Assembly: GCA_030998015.1 (NCBI GenBank)
Contig: JARWMV010000233.1
Span: forward strand, 992,001 to 1,056,000
Length of the DNA: 64,000 bases
From: Ceratorhiza oryzae-sativae
Taxonomy: Eukaryota > Basidiomycota > Agaricomycetes > Cantharellales > Ceratobasidiaceae
Direction of reading: 5' to 3'
Shown here: piece after piece, positions 34,645 through 45,903 of the stretch
How the letters are laid out: each line of letters begins with the position of its first letter
How positions within the stretch are numbered: position 1 is the first letter of the stretch
Position numbers and translations under genes: made by a program
The notes under the pieces: model-generated
Told to the model about the DNA's origin: nothing
Database searches by the model: none
Seen by the model: only the letters and a program-made list of their open reading frames with translations

Positions 34645-36036
34645 ATGGCGTCACAACCTCCCGCCCCTGCTTGGGCCAATATGTCTGATGAGGACAAGGT
34701 CATCTATATGCTTCGGTCAATGGACGAACTGCGAGAACAAACCAATAACCTCCAAAACAATATTGGGGACGTCGAACACAATAATAAGACCTATACAGAC
34801 TCACTCGAAGCAAAACTTACCACAAATCAGACAAAGATAGACGCAGATGTGGCTGGATTAGCCACCAACATCAATAACCTAGTAGGAATGTTAGCCATTC
34901 TCCAAACCACTATCACGCGCATTGAAGCGCAAATCAACACCTCCATGAGTGGCTCAGGTGCGGCTCAAGTATTAGCTTCCTCCAGTACAACCCAACCACA
35001 ACCAACAGCTCCCGCTCCCTCCGGAGGATCAACTGCAAAGGTTAAGATGGCTGCCCCTCAAAAATTTGATGGCACAAAACGGGAGGACGCCATCTCATTC
35101 AGAATTGCATGTGCCTGATACATCAATACAAACATGAGTGGACACTCGGCTGACCAAGTGGTTGCCTTCATCACCTCTTATCTCGAAGGGTCAGCAGCTG
35201 AATGGGTTAACTCGTATGAAGAATTCGAAATTCTCAACCCTGGAACTGCGATCCCCTGGCTTCACGATGCCAATTTGTTCTGGCAGGAATTTACTACCCG
35301 ATACAGGGATCTGAACTGCACCGAAAATAACCGCGACAAGTGGCGGAAGTTGAAACAATCCAAGATGGTTCAGGACTACCTCACCCTATTCAACCTGTAT
35401 TCCACAGGCCTCAACTACAATGATGCCGCCATGCGTGATCAGTTCTATGATGGTCTGTCATCAGATATAACAGATAGCATGGTGGCCCAAAACTATGACC
35501 CCTGCACAAAGACATTCGCCCAACTCACACAGCGGGCCCTAGAAATTGACCGTCACCTCATTTCCTTTGGTAGCAAGAGGACATCTCATGGGGGTAATAA
35601 GTCCAGCAGCAACAATGCTTCGACTAGCAGGCCCACAAATAACCCCCAAAGCGCTCCCCAAAAGGAGAAATTCAAGAATGGGGAACGCATATACAAGATC
35701 AAAGATGGCAGGGCTGTAAAAGGTCAAATCGTAGCCATTGGCCCCAATGCAAAGGGCTTCATGGTTCCAACCGTCCGTTACGATGGCAGTAATGCCAACA
35801 CACAAGAATCCTTCAAGGACATAAAGAAGGATAACCATCCGCCAGCAGTCCCCAAGGCAAAGGATCCAGATGCAATGGATCTGGATAGCGCAGGAAAAGG
35901 AAAGGGGACAAATACCTGCTATAACTGTGGAGGCCGGGGTCATATTGCAGCCAAATGCCCCTCAGCTAAAATGTCAGGATACGAGGCAGTGGTCGAGGAT
36001 GTAGAGACAACCGACGAGGAGTCGGTAAAAGAATGA
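34645..36036 (+). pseudogene. Gypsy-1 copy A gag (one nonsense codon)
   Basis: Gag polyprotein of about 463 codons beginning MASQPPAPAWANMSDEDKVI: a coiled-coil N-terminus, a retrotransposon capsid region (EGSAAEWVNSYEEF, TRYRDLN), a linker rich in Ser/Asn, and one CCHC zinc knuckle CYNCGGRGHIAAKC near the end. The codon at 35116-35118 is TGA where copy B has CGA (Arg). The stop codon TGA overlaps the pol start in the sequence ATGA (36033-36036). Confidence 0.88.
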
Positions 36037-39000
36037 GCTCAAACCGTGCCAGGGGGGCGGTCTTGGGCGCTATGTTACAAAATGCGCATAATGAAAATAA
36101 AAATATGGAAATGGAATGTATGTCGTTAGGAAACCAATCACAACTACAGTTTTTCTTTCATGCATTTCCTCTGCGCATAACCCCCGAACACAAGTCTGCA
36201 TATAACATGAAAAAATTTAACGGATGGGCCATGATTGACTCAGGGGCCACATCAGTATTTATACATGAAGAATTAGTCAAACAATACCGCATCCCTACCG
36301 TCGCCCTAAAAACACCCAAGAAACTGAGGGTAATCGATGGAAGGGAGATAGACTCTGGGTCTGTGACCCATTACTGCACCTTTGAGTTGTGCATTCAAGA
36401 GCACAGAGAGATCCTCAGTGCCTACGTTGTGAACGTTGGCAAAAATGATTTAGTCCTGGGCATGTCATGGCTCAAATTCCATAACCCCAACATTGATTGG
36501 GATGGGAAGGACATGAAGTTCGACTCGCCAATATGCCTGAAACATTGCATCACAAAACCCTTGCACGTGCGTGCAAATGAGCCTAAGGAGCTTCAGCTGG
36601 ACTCCCTAGACTCCCTTCCAACAAAATATAAAGAATTTCAGAAAATATTTGCTGAAGAAGACAACGTCCAACCACTACCACCCCATAGAAAGTGGGATAT
36701 GGAAATAGATTTAAAACCAGATGCCAAGCCAAGGCACGGTCCCATATATAGTGTGGGTGTCAAGGAAGATGCAGAATTGCGCAAAACCTTGGATCGCCAA
36801 CTGAAAGCAGGGCATATCAGACCCTCAAGGTCACCCATGGCATCTCCAGTCATATTCGTCAAAAAGAAAAATGGGAAGCTGAGCATGTGCATTGACTATC
36901 GGCGGCTAAACGAAATGACTGTCTCCAATGTGTACCCGCTCCCACACATCAATGATATTGTGGAAACCTTGCGTGGGGCAAAGATATTCACCAAGTTTGA
37001 CCTAAAGTGGGGTTTCAACCTCATACGAATTCGGGAAGGAGACGAATGGAAGGCTGCTTTCAAGACCAAATACGGGCTGTATGAGCCCCTAGTCATGCAA
37101 TTTGGTCAAAAGAATGCACCAGGAACCTTCATGGCCATGATCCGAGAAGAGTTCCAGGACATTGAAGGCATTTACGTTGTAATTTACATGGATGACATAT
37201 TGGTATTTTCAAAGAACCAGGAAGAACACGACGAACATGTCAGGGAAGTCCTGCGCCGGCTTCAAAAGGCTGGTTTATACTGCGCCCTGGAGAAATGCGT
37301 TTTTGACGTCACCGAAGTGGACTACCTGGGAATAGTAGTAACTCCCCAAGGAATTAAGGTAGACCCAGCCAAGGTCGAAAAGGCTGTTGAGTGGCCAACC
37401 CCTACAAACCCAACTGAAGTCCTGGAAGGGTTGGGGTTTGCAAACTGGTTAAGGCACTTTATAAAAGACTTCTCAAAAATCACAAAATGTCTCTACGAAC
37501 TTGTCAAGAAGGACACAAAGTGGGAATGGACAGAAGAAAGGGATCAGGCGTGGAATTTGCTAAAGCAGAAATTGAAAGAAGCACCTCTCCTAATTCAGCC
37601 AGAACCCAACAAACCATTCATCTTAGAAACAGACGCCTCCGGCTATGCCACAGGTGCTGTTTTATTGCAATATGGAGAAGACAGGATGCTTCACCCAATC
37701 TCCTACTATTCCAAAGCAATGGTCCCAGCAGAAAGAAACTATGATATCTACAACAAAGAAATGCTGGCAATTATAAAAGCCCTCAAACACTGGCGTCACC
37801 TACTAGAAGGGGCTGAACACCCGGTAAATATTGTTTGTGACCACAAAAATCTGGAATATTGGAAGACAAACCGGCCGCTAAATGGCTGAGTCACACGATG
37901 GCATGAGTTCCTGTCCAGGTTTGAATTCAAGATTCTATACATTGAGGGGGCAAAGAATGGCCAGGCAGATATACTCTCTAGGCTGTCAAGGCACATCCCT
38001 AAAGAAGGGGGTGAGAGCCAAGCTCTGCTGGCACAAAACCAATTTTTGGAATTAAAATCTCTGCAGCTACAAGCAATCACACCAGACCATGACCTGGAAC
38101 AACTCATTAGGGATGCTATCCCAGGGGACGGGCACCTGTCAAAGGTGCTAAAAGCCCTAGATGACAATGAAAAAGTCAAAAACTGGGAATGGGATGAAGG
38201 ACTTTTACGATACAAGGGCAGAATCTATGTCCCAAACAACAAAGAACTTCGCAAGCTGGTCATTGAAAGCCGTCACGACAACCCAGCCGCAGGACACCCA
38301 GGACAATTCAGAACATACGAATTGCTAAACCGCAAATATACATGGTCATCAATGAAAAAATCAGTCAACAAATATGTCACACATTGCGAATCATGTATTA
38401 GGAATAAGCACAGCAACCAGGTTCCCCCAGGGCTCCTAAACCCAATACCAGCACCAGAAAAACCTTGGGAGGAAATTACTTATGATCTGATCACCGGGCT
38501 ACCCCTGTCAGAAGGGTTTGACGCCATATTTACAGTTGTCGACCGCCTGACAAAAATGGTCCACTTTATTCCATGTCAATCGGAAGCCAGTGCTATGGAT
38601 TGCGCCAACTTGTTCCTAACATACGTATGGAAACTTCACAGGCTACCACGGAAAACAATCTCAGATCGCGGCCCCAACTTTGCATCCAAGTTCCTAAGGC
38701 ACCTATATAAACGGCTAGACATAAAACCCTCCTACTCTACAGCATATCACCCACAAACGGACGGCCAGTCAGAAAGGGCTAACCAAGTAGTAGAAGGGTA
38801 CCTGAGACACTACGTATCAGATCGGCAGGATGACTGGGTCTCACTCTTACCCTTGGCCGAATTTGCCTACAACAATGGTGTCAATGCCTCAACCGGCAAA
38901 TCACCATTCTTTGCAAACTATGGTTTCCACCCAAGGCTGGCAGTTGGGGACAAGGAGGGACAAGAATTCCCCCTAGCCAACAATCATGCAGAATGGCTCC

Positions 39001-39564
39001 AAAAGGGCCATGACAAACTTAGGGCAGCCCTGGAAATAGCAAACCAGAGGATCAAGGAATACTATGACCAGAAGCATCAGGCTCCTGAAGCTATTAAGGT
39101 TGGAGACAAAGTCTGGCTTGATACCAAAAACATACGGACACAGCAGGCCTCCAGGAAACTGGCCCACAAAAGAGTTGGACCATTCAGGGTGGTAGCACAA
39201 CATGGCACACATGCCTACAAATTGGACTTACCGATAACCATGAAAATACACCCAGTATTTCATGTCTCACTGTTATGGATCACTATAAAGACGACCCCTA
39301 TGGCCGTCAGGTTCCCCCACCACCACCTGTGGTAACTCCTGAAGGGGAAGAAGAGTTCGAAGTGGAACAGATCATAAAGTCACAATACAACAAAAGATCT
39401 AACGTCTTCAAATACTATGTCAAGTGGCTTGGCTATGACGAGTGACAATGGTTAACCTATGACGACCTGGTGAACGCACCAGAACTCATCGCTGACTATG
39501 TCAAGTCGCACCCAAAGGCACCCCAGGACCCCTGTGCCTTGAAGGGGGGAAGTGTCACAAACTG
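36033..39564 (+). pseudogene. Gypsy-1 copy A pol (PR-RT-RNase H-IN-chromodomain), broken
   Basis: Order and motifs: aspartic protease (MIDSGATSVFI), reverse transcriptase with the catalytic YMDD box (VVIYMDDILVFSKN), RNase H (ILETDASGYATGAVL), integrase zinc finger (H..H..CxxC in HPGQFR, HCESCIRN), catalytic core (DLITGLPLSEGFD, YHPQTDGQSERANQ), then a chromodomain at the C-terminus. Breaks: TGA at 37887 where copy B reads Arg, a one-base frameshift near 39277 after HPVFHVSLL, and TGA at 39443 inside the chromodomain (YDE-stop-QW versus YDERQW in copy B). The last codons run into the 3' LTR, as in copy B. Confidence 0.88.
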
Positions 39565-39929
39565 ACACGCATATATCCACTCTACAATATTTTCTCGATT
39601 TACTACATTTTATGAGATCATCTTCAAAAACATACTTGCCTTTTATGGTATATCTGTATCATGTGACTCAGGGAATGTTCTGGACCGGTAACCGAGATGT
39701 ATTTCAACTCTGATGTGAAATTCCGCAGTTCCGCAGTTGCTTCTACTGCTTCTATCTCTTATCTGTCGTGACTCACTGTACGGACTTGTTTGTTATGATG
39801 TGGCTCGTACTGTGTATATAAACCAGGTCAAGTTCGCAGAGGACTCCTCAAGAACTTGACCTCTTGTCGAATACAAGTTCTCTTATTCTCTTACTATCCT
39901 CCTCGTCGCCTGACTTGTCGTCGTTGACA
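39553..39929 (+). repeat. 3' LTR of Gypsy-1 copy A
   Basis: 377 bp, from TGTCACAAACTGACACGC to GTCGTTGACA, so the ends are TGTCA and TGACA. It keeps the TATA box and the AAGAACTTGACCTC segment. Confidence 0.93.
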
Positions 39930-42620
39930 GAGCTAACCCAGCAAAAATCACGGAAGCGGTGAATTGGGCAACACCGAAAACTGTGAAAGGCATCCAGGAT
40001 TTCCTAGGATTCATGAACTACTACCGCAAATTCATTGAGGACTTTGCTGGACAAGCATATCCGCTCTACCAATTACTCCGCAAAGAAAATCCTTGGCGGT
40101 GGGGTCAAAACGAAGAAAGCTCATTTAACATTCTTAAAAGAGCCCTAGTAGAATCCCCTATCCTCATCCAACCTGACGTCACCAAGGAATTCACCCTGGA
40201 ATGTGACGCTTCTGACTACGCCACTGGTGCAATCCTCAACCAGTTAGGCAAGGATGGAAAACTACATCCAGTGGCATTTTATTCCAAAACCCTATCACCA
40301 GCCGAACGTAACTACAATATACATGACAAGGAGTTGCTGGCAATGATAAGGGCATTCAAAGAGTGGTGTCACCTGCTCAAAGGATCAGTAATCCCAATTA
40401 AAGTGCTGTCGGATCATAAGAACTTAGAATTCTTCCAGACAAAAAGGGAACTGAATCGAAGACAAGCAAGGTGGATGGGATTCCTAGCCGATTATAATTA
40501 TAGGATCAAATACCGCTCAGGGGCACAAAATGGCAAAGCAGACATCCTCTCCTGTTGAGAAGACCTCCAGGAACAGGCACTTAAAGAGGGGGGTGAAATC
40601 CTGCCACTTATCAGCCGCAAGCTTTTCATTTCGGCAATTCTGACTGACCACTCCCTCAATGACATGATAAGGGATGCGTTACCAGATGATAAGTCCGTAT
40701 CCAAGATCCTCAAGTCCCTTGAGGAAAACATTCCAGTTAAAGGCTGGCGTCTTGAAAATGACTTGCTGTACTATCACAACCAAATCTATGTACCAAGCGA
40801 GTTAGAAATCAGACATGCAGTAATAGAAAGCTGGCATGACAATCCTGCAGCAGGGCACCCAGGGCACTTCCGAACCTTAGATCTCGTATCGAGGGATTAC
40901 TATTGGTTGGGAATGAAAAAGTCCATTGTCAAATATGTCCAGGCATGCAACTCGTGCATCCGCAACAAGCATTCAAATCAGGCTCCTCCGGGTTTACTCC
41001 AACCTATAGACTTACCCAATAAACCCTGGGAGGAAATCACTTACGACCTGATTGTTGGATTGCCAACGTCTGAAGGTTATGACACAATACTCACAGTGGT
41101 TGATCGTTTATCGAAGATGGTGCACTTTATACCAACTCACTCAAACACCACTGCAGTAGATGTTGCAAACCTGTTTGTAAACTTTGTCTGGAAACTACAT
41201 GGACTTCCCTGAAAAACAATCTCTGACTGTGGCCCCAACTTCAACGCCAAATTCCTATGCCAAGTATACAGTCGCCTTGGTATAGAGCCACATTATTCCA
41301 CGGCCTACCGACCACAGGTAGACGGTCAAAGTGAAAGACTCAACCAGTTCATCGAAATCTATCTGCGTCATTATATAAACCATCGGCAGATGGACTGGGT
41401 TGCTGCGCTACCTCTTGGGGAATTCACGTATAACAATGGGAAACACGCTGGATCAAAACATACTCCGTTCTTTGCCTGCTATGGCTACAATCCAGACTTT
41501 ACGGTCGGAAATACCAAAGGAAGCAGTGTCCCTCAAGCCAATGAATATGCCAATCACCTCAAAACTATCCATGAAGAGGCCAAGGCTGCACTCACAATTG
41601 CAAATCGCACTTACTCAGAATACTACAACCGGAAGCATCGTGAGGCAACCAAGATTGAAGTAGGCTCAAGGGTTTTCTTAGACGGATCAAATATCAAAAC
41701 CATCCGACCATCCAAGAAGTTGGATAATAGGTGCTTCAGTCCCTACAAGGTCATCAAACAAATCGGGAAATATACATTTAAATTGGATTTGCCCAAATCT
41801 ATGAAAGTACACCCGGTTTTCCATACTGCCCTTCTGTATCCTAAACCAGTGGACAATTACCAAAGGGACCCTGTCCCAGTACCCACGGTAGTAACCCCTG
41901 AGGGAGAGGAACAATACAAAGTGGAGCGTATCCTGGACTCACGCAAAGTCGGTTGGAGACTTGAATATTATGTCAGCTGGAAAGGCTATGGTGCAGAAGA
42001 AAATAGTTGGGAACCTAAAGCCCATCTCAAGAATGCACCAGAAGCATTATCCAATTTCCACCAAGATCACCCTGACGCGCCTGGGCCTTAATGGGGGGGA
42101 AGTGTCATGGCCTAGACCATGAGCACAATTTTATTATAAATTTTCTATATTTTATAACTTCCTTTTTTACAATGTTTTGGACAAGTCCCGTTTATTCAGA
42201 TATATGCAGTTTATTTACCTTCATGTCATGTGACCTTGTTGTTGTTGACTCAATGTTTGGTGTTACTGGAATATTCTGTAGTGACGTGGCACTGTTAGCT
42301 TCTTATTGGTCCTGGAATTTGATTTGTACTGCCTCAGCCATGAATATATAAGGGAGAGTCTGAGAGCCTTAAGCCTCAGAACTTGACCTCCTGTTCTACC
42401 ATCCAGTTTCTCACCAGTGGTCGCCACGCCATTTGGTATTTGCCCAGTTGCCTTTGCAACAAGTGCCCCTACTCTATCCCTGCATCTCATCACTCCAAAC
42501 CCCTTGCTCCCTGCGCGTCCAACCTTAGACGTTGCGGTTTGACCTCCAGCTGTTATAGCCTATAGGTCTGCCATCGCCTCACCAGCATTTGGCCTTAGTC
42601 GTGTGGGTGTGACCTTTACA
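39930..42620 (+). mobile_element. Gypsy-2 chromovirus, 3' part only
   Basis: The element starts abruptly at the copy A LTR, inside the RT/RNase H junction (KTVKGIQDFLGFMNYYRKFI), and continues through RNase H (LECDASDYATGAIL), integrase (HPGHFRTLD, NSCIRNKHSNQAPPG, DLIVGLPTSEGYD) and a chromodomain (YKVERILDSRKVG, EYYVSWKGYGAEENSWEP) to a stop near 42091. Stops inside are TGA at 40556 (expected RRED) and TGA at 41210 (expected LPRKTISDRGP; the next Arg is also Cys). A polypurine tract GGGGGGGAAG precedes the 3' LTR. Protease, most of RT, gag and the 5' LTR are missing. Confidence 0.88.
42103..42620 (+). repeat. 3' LTR of Gypsy-2
   Basis: 518 bp from TGTCATGGCCTAGACCATGA to GTGTGACCTTTACA. 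The left half matches the 521-bp solo LTRs; the right half has diverged. A TATA box TATATAAG lies at 42345-42352, and TCAGAACTTGACCT at 42376-42389 sits 31 bp downstream, at the same place as the Gypsy-1 self-primer segment. The right edge is set by length and the TTACA end, and is less certain. Confidence 0.75.
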
Positions 42621-44343
42621 ATTTACTGCATTTGATACAGAGTCCTTCTTTCCTTCACCTGTCCTTTTCACTGTTTGGTATCCTTACCATGTTGTTGGTT
42701 TGGGTATTCCCCTGTTTGCCGCTGGTCCCTAAAGGCTTGTTCCCCCCTTGTTTGTATTTTGCTGGTGCCCAGGTTGAATTTGATGAGTTGCTGGTCCTTG
42801 CATTCATTTTCTGGTTTGCAAACTGCATGTCATCCATTTTGCAGGCAAAGTCGATTAATTGATCTAAGGTATATGATGGACCTTCAGCCTCATTTGCCAG
42901 TACTTCAATCCTTAAGATCTCTTGTCATACTTTGGGTTTTAACCCTTCCCTGAATTGGTCCTTGAGGGCTTCCTGGTTCCAGTCTACCTCTTGGATCAGG
43001 ATCCGGAATTGGGTAGCATAATCCAATGCACTCTTGGTTTGTGTTAATTTCCTTAGTTTCTGGATGGTCTTTTCCTTTATGACTGGGTCATTAAAAGCAT
43101 CCAGGAATCCCTTCCTGAAATCCTTCCAGGATGCAAGAATACCTGTGTGTTCGCCTGCTAGTAGTTTCTGGCGGTAAGGTTGTGCCCAGTTTGCCGCTTC
43201 CCCCTCCTCCATGTTCATTAACACAGCAGATATCTTTTTTTGGTCATCAAAGGCTGATTCGTCATAGTCAGCAAAGAAAAGTTCCATGCTGATTATGAAG
43301 TTCTCTGCTTCCTTCCCCTTTTTCCCATTAAATTTGCTGGGTCTCCCTAGTCACGCCTCCTTAGGAGTGTGGTTTGCAGCAAGGGTAGGTTGGTTTGCTT
43401 GGGATGGAGGTTCTGTTTGGGGTCTTATTGTGGACTCAGCCTGGAAGGTTCTTCCCAGAAAGGGTGTTCGTACTGGGGAGGCTGAGGGGGATCATGAGGG
43501 GCTTCCTATGACCACCCTAGTTCTTCCCCTGGTTTCTTCTGTCCTTTCCCTTGGCCTTCCTGCTTCAGTTGTTTTCCAGAGCTCATTTCCTAGATCAGTT
43601 ACACATTGTTCTAGTGCGATTAGGATCTCCCCTGTGTTTTCGGTTTTCTTCTCTAAGCTTTCGAGCTTTCGCTCTTGCATTCCCAGTACCTGGTTTATTT
43701 CCATGGAGATGTCCTTTAATTCTTTTATCAGGTTCCCCATTTCTGCTTTTAGGTTGTCCTGGTTCTTTGCCACATAGAGGACATTTTTGTTGGATGTTTC
43801 CATTGACCTTACCATCCAGTCCACATTTCCTTCTTGTCGGGTTAGTGATATTTGACACTGATTTATACCTGTGATTGCCTTTTCTAGTTCCCTATGGTTA
43901 TTGTCTCTAAGTTCCTTGAGCCCCGCCCTGATGGTGGTGGCAATGGTGTGAATAGGGTTGGCAGTGGCTATGGTTCTGGGACCTGGCTGGGGTTGTGTCC
44001 TTGCCTCTTCTGCCAAGGCTGTGCCTTGTTCGTATATGGTTTGGGTCATATCTTCTACCTCATCCCTCTCTGGATTTGAGATATCTTCTGGGTCTGGATT
44101 TATCAGGTGAATTGGTGGTTGAGGGCTGCAGAGCGGTATTCCCCCTATTTCCCCTCCCAGGATGGGGGCCTGAGTGGGGTTAGGTTGAGCCACTGGTCAT
44201 GGGTTTTGTGGCAACCCCCCTGGCATTCCTTGGAGGGTCTCATCTGGGTTACCTTCAGCCTCTGGGGAAGCAACAGGTTTGGGTGATTGTGGCCTACTAT
44301 TTGCCACTCTGCTTTGAGATCGAGTTTGTGGTCTCTGTGACAT
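42621..44343 (-). pseudogene. Gypsy-3 gag remnant with five in-frame TGA codons
   Basis: Reading the minus strand from ATG 44343, one frame runs through a Pro/Ser-rich leader (MSQRPQTRSQSRVANSRPQS), a coiled coil (LKELRDNNHRELEKAITGIN, KNQDNLKAEMGNLIKELKDI), a retrotransposon capsid domain (EGEAANWAQPYRQKLLAGEH, DFRKGFLDAFNDP, LDYATQF) and the start of a zinc knuckle (CIKC). The frame is closed only by TGA codons at 44197, 43492, 43351, 42925 and 42655, each plausibly a former CGA. It stops at the Gypsy-2 LTR, so pol and the 3' LTR are lost. There is no close similarity to the Gypsy-1 gag, so this is a separate family. Confidence 0.82.
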
Positions 44344-44449
44344 AGTTTCTTTGTGTTCTCTTATGTATCACAGGAGTTAGCTGGTTTCTTGTGTGCTCAG
44401 CCCTTAGTATCTGTGTAGTATACTTATGTTCGCCACTAGTTAAGTTAAG

Positions 44450-44461
44450 AGCTTGCTTTAT
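44450..44461 (-). promoter_or_regulatory. Primer-binding site of Gypsy-3
   Basis: On the minus strand ATAAAGCAAGCT starts two bases after the 5' LTR. It is complementary over 12/12 bases to AGCTTGCTTTAT at 55532-55543 in the other Gypsy-3 LTR and over 11/12 to AGCTTGCTTGAT in its own LTR near 44592-44603. Confidence 0.65.
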
Positions 44462-44463
44462 AA

Positions 44464-45121
44464 TGTTGTGACCCTCTGGAGGCTCCCTTGTGAAGCACTT
44501 AAGTAGTGGCTGCATTGACGGTTTGGTGCTATGCAGTATGTATTGAGTGTTCTAGTTACAGTGTTTGCTATGGTCTATGGTGGTTGATGAGATCAAGCAA
44601 GCTGAGGCGTCCAGTCTTGCTTTATCCCTCTTATATATGCCTGTGGCTGCGGTGGCTGTGGACGCATTATCTAAGCACACTCCACAGTAGGTGTAGGTTA
44701 TGTACAGTACTATGGGTTAGGTAATTGTTTGTCTTAAGTTTGTGCAGCTCCAAATCTTATAGAGCCGCGCGAGGTCCGAGGGGTAGGCGCTGAGGTCATG
44801 TGATCCTGCCATAAGCGCCAAGATCACATGACAACTTGCTCCTTGCTCCAAGTAACAAGGGAGAGAAATGCTGGAGTGAGTTCAGGGTAACCACCGTAGG
44901 CGCTGAGGTCACATGACCCTTCTGTAAGCGCTGAGATCATGTGACAACTCACTCCTCGCTCCAAGTAACAATGGAGAGAAATGCTGGAGCAAGTTCAGGG
45001 TAACCACCATAAGCACCAAGGTCACGTGACCTTGTTTATGGCTTGTTCTGCTTAGGAAAAATGCCATAAATCTGTAAAAATATTTGGTTGTTTTGTTATG
45101 TCCGTTTGACAGGTCATAACA
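44464..45121 (-). repeat. 5' LTR of the Gypsy-3 remnant
   Basis: 658 bp, ending (plus strand) TGTTGTGACCC at the left and GGTCATAACA at the right. It contains a TATA box on the minus strand near 44630-44640 and tandem copies of a ~114-bp unit starting near 44783, 44897 and 45010, each with GTCACATGAC-like palindromes. Confidence 0.85.
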
Positions 45122-45258
45122 ACAAGGTCACATGATCATGTAAGTAATTCTATGCATATATCTGATTAAACAGGACTTGTCCAAAAATATGAGAAAGAGA
45201 GATGTATAAAATATAGGAAAATTATAATAAAATCTGTGTCACAGTCTAGGCCATGACA
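45122..45258 (-). repeat. Gypsy-2-type LTR fragment
   Basis: These 137 bp match the right end of the solo LTR at 52982-53502 (CAAGGTCACATGATCATGTA through AGGCCATGACA). The Gypsy-3 LTR cuts it off at the left. Confidence 0.75.
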
Positions 45259-45527
45259 AACATATCTACATTTGCTTAAGCTCTAGATATTCTAGTGTAC
45301 CCTGACCTGTAACAAAATCATCCATGTCCATGCAGACAGGGAAGAGGCTGTGTTGTGGTATGTGATGCCTTGTGATTTATAGAGTGGCTGTCAAGGCCAG
45401 AGCCTTAGACAGGGGCAAATACCTCAAAGGGTAACACCTAACTCTACTGCAATAAATACAGAGAGTCAACCTGCAATGTCTAAGGGACACACAGGGAAGG
45501 AGGAAGGGGTAGAAGGCAGTGAGGTGC
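45259..45527. other. Unassigned repeat DNA left of Gypsy-1 copy B
   Basis: From about 45389 (TGTCAAGGCCAGAGCC) the sequence looks like the left part of another Gypsy-2-type LTR, which would continue at 52472 beyond the inserted copy B. The bases 45259-45388 I cannot assign. Confidence 0.45.
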
Positions 45528-45903
45528 TGTCGACGACGACAAGTCAGGCGACGAGGAAATAGTAAGAAAAGTAAAAGAACTTGTATTCGACGAGAGGTCA
45601 AGTTCTTGAGGAGTCCTCTGCGAACTTGACCTGGTTTATATACATAGTACGAGCCACATCATAACAAACAAGTCCGTACAGTGAGTCACAACAGATAAGA
45701 GATAGAAGCAGTAGAAGCGACTGCGGAACTGCGGAATTTCACATTGGAGTTGAAATACATCTCGGTTACCGGTCCGGAACATTCCATGAGTCACATGACA
45801 CAGATATACCATAAAAGGCAAGTATGTTTTGAAGATGATCTCATAAAATGTAGTAAATTGAGAAAATATTATAGAGTGGATATATGCGTGTCAGTTCGTG
45901 ACA
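45528..45903 (-). repeat. 3' LTR of Gypsy-1 copy B
   Basis: 376 bp, plus-strand ends TGTCGACGACGACAAG and AGTTCGTGACA. The polypurine tract follows on the plus strand as CTTCCCCCCTTC. Confidence 0.93.

Larger units (their letters stand above)
32983..39929 (+). mobile_element. Gypsy-1 copy A, full-length but decayed Ty3/gypsy chromovirus
   Basis: A 6947-bp element with 376- and 377-bp LTRs, a primer-binding site two bases after the 5' LTR, three small leader ORFs, gag, pol, and a polypurine tract (GAAGGGGGGAAG, 39541-39552) before the 3' LTR. The two LTRs differ at about 14 positions (roughly 4%), mostly transitions. The flanking pentamers do not match (GTCCT at the left, GAGCT at the right), and the right flank is Gypsy-2 internal sequence while the left flank is not. 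Coding regions carry stops at 35116 (gag), 37887 and 39443 (pol) and a frameshift near 39277, so this copy is dead. Copy B at 45528-52471 is its younger relative. Confidence 0.93.

Noticed and set aside
39277..39300. Programmed frameshift in Gypsy-1 copy A integrase
   Set aside because: Copy B is open at the same place, so this is simple decay.
44783..45030. Possible CRISPR-like spaced repeat
   Set aside because: The units are contiguous tandem repeats inside an LTR, without spacers, in a eukaryotic genome.
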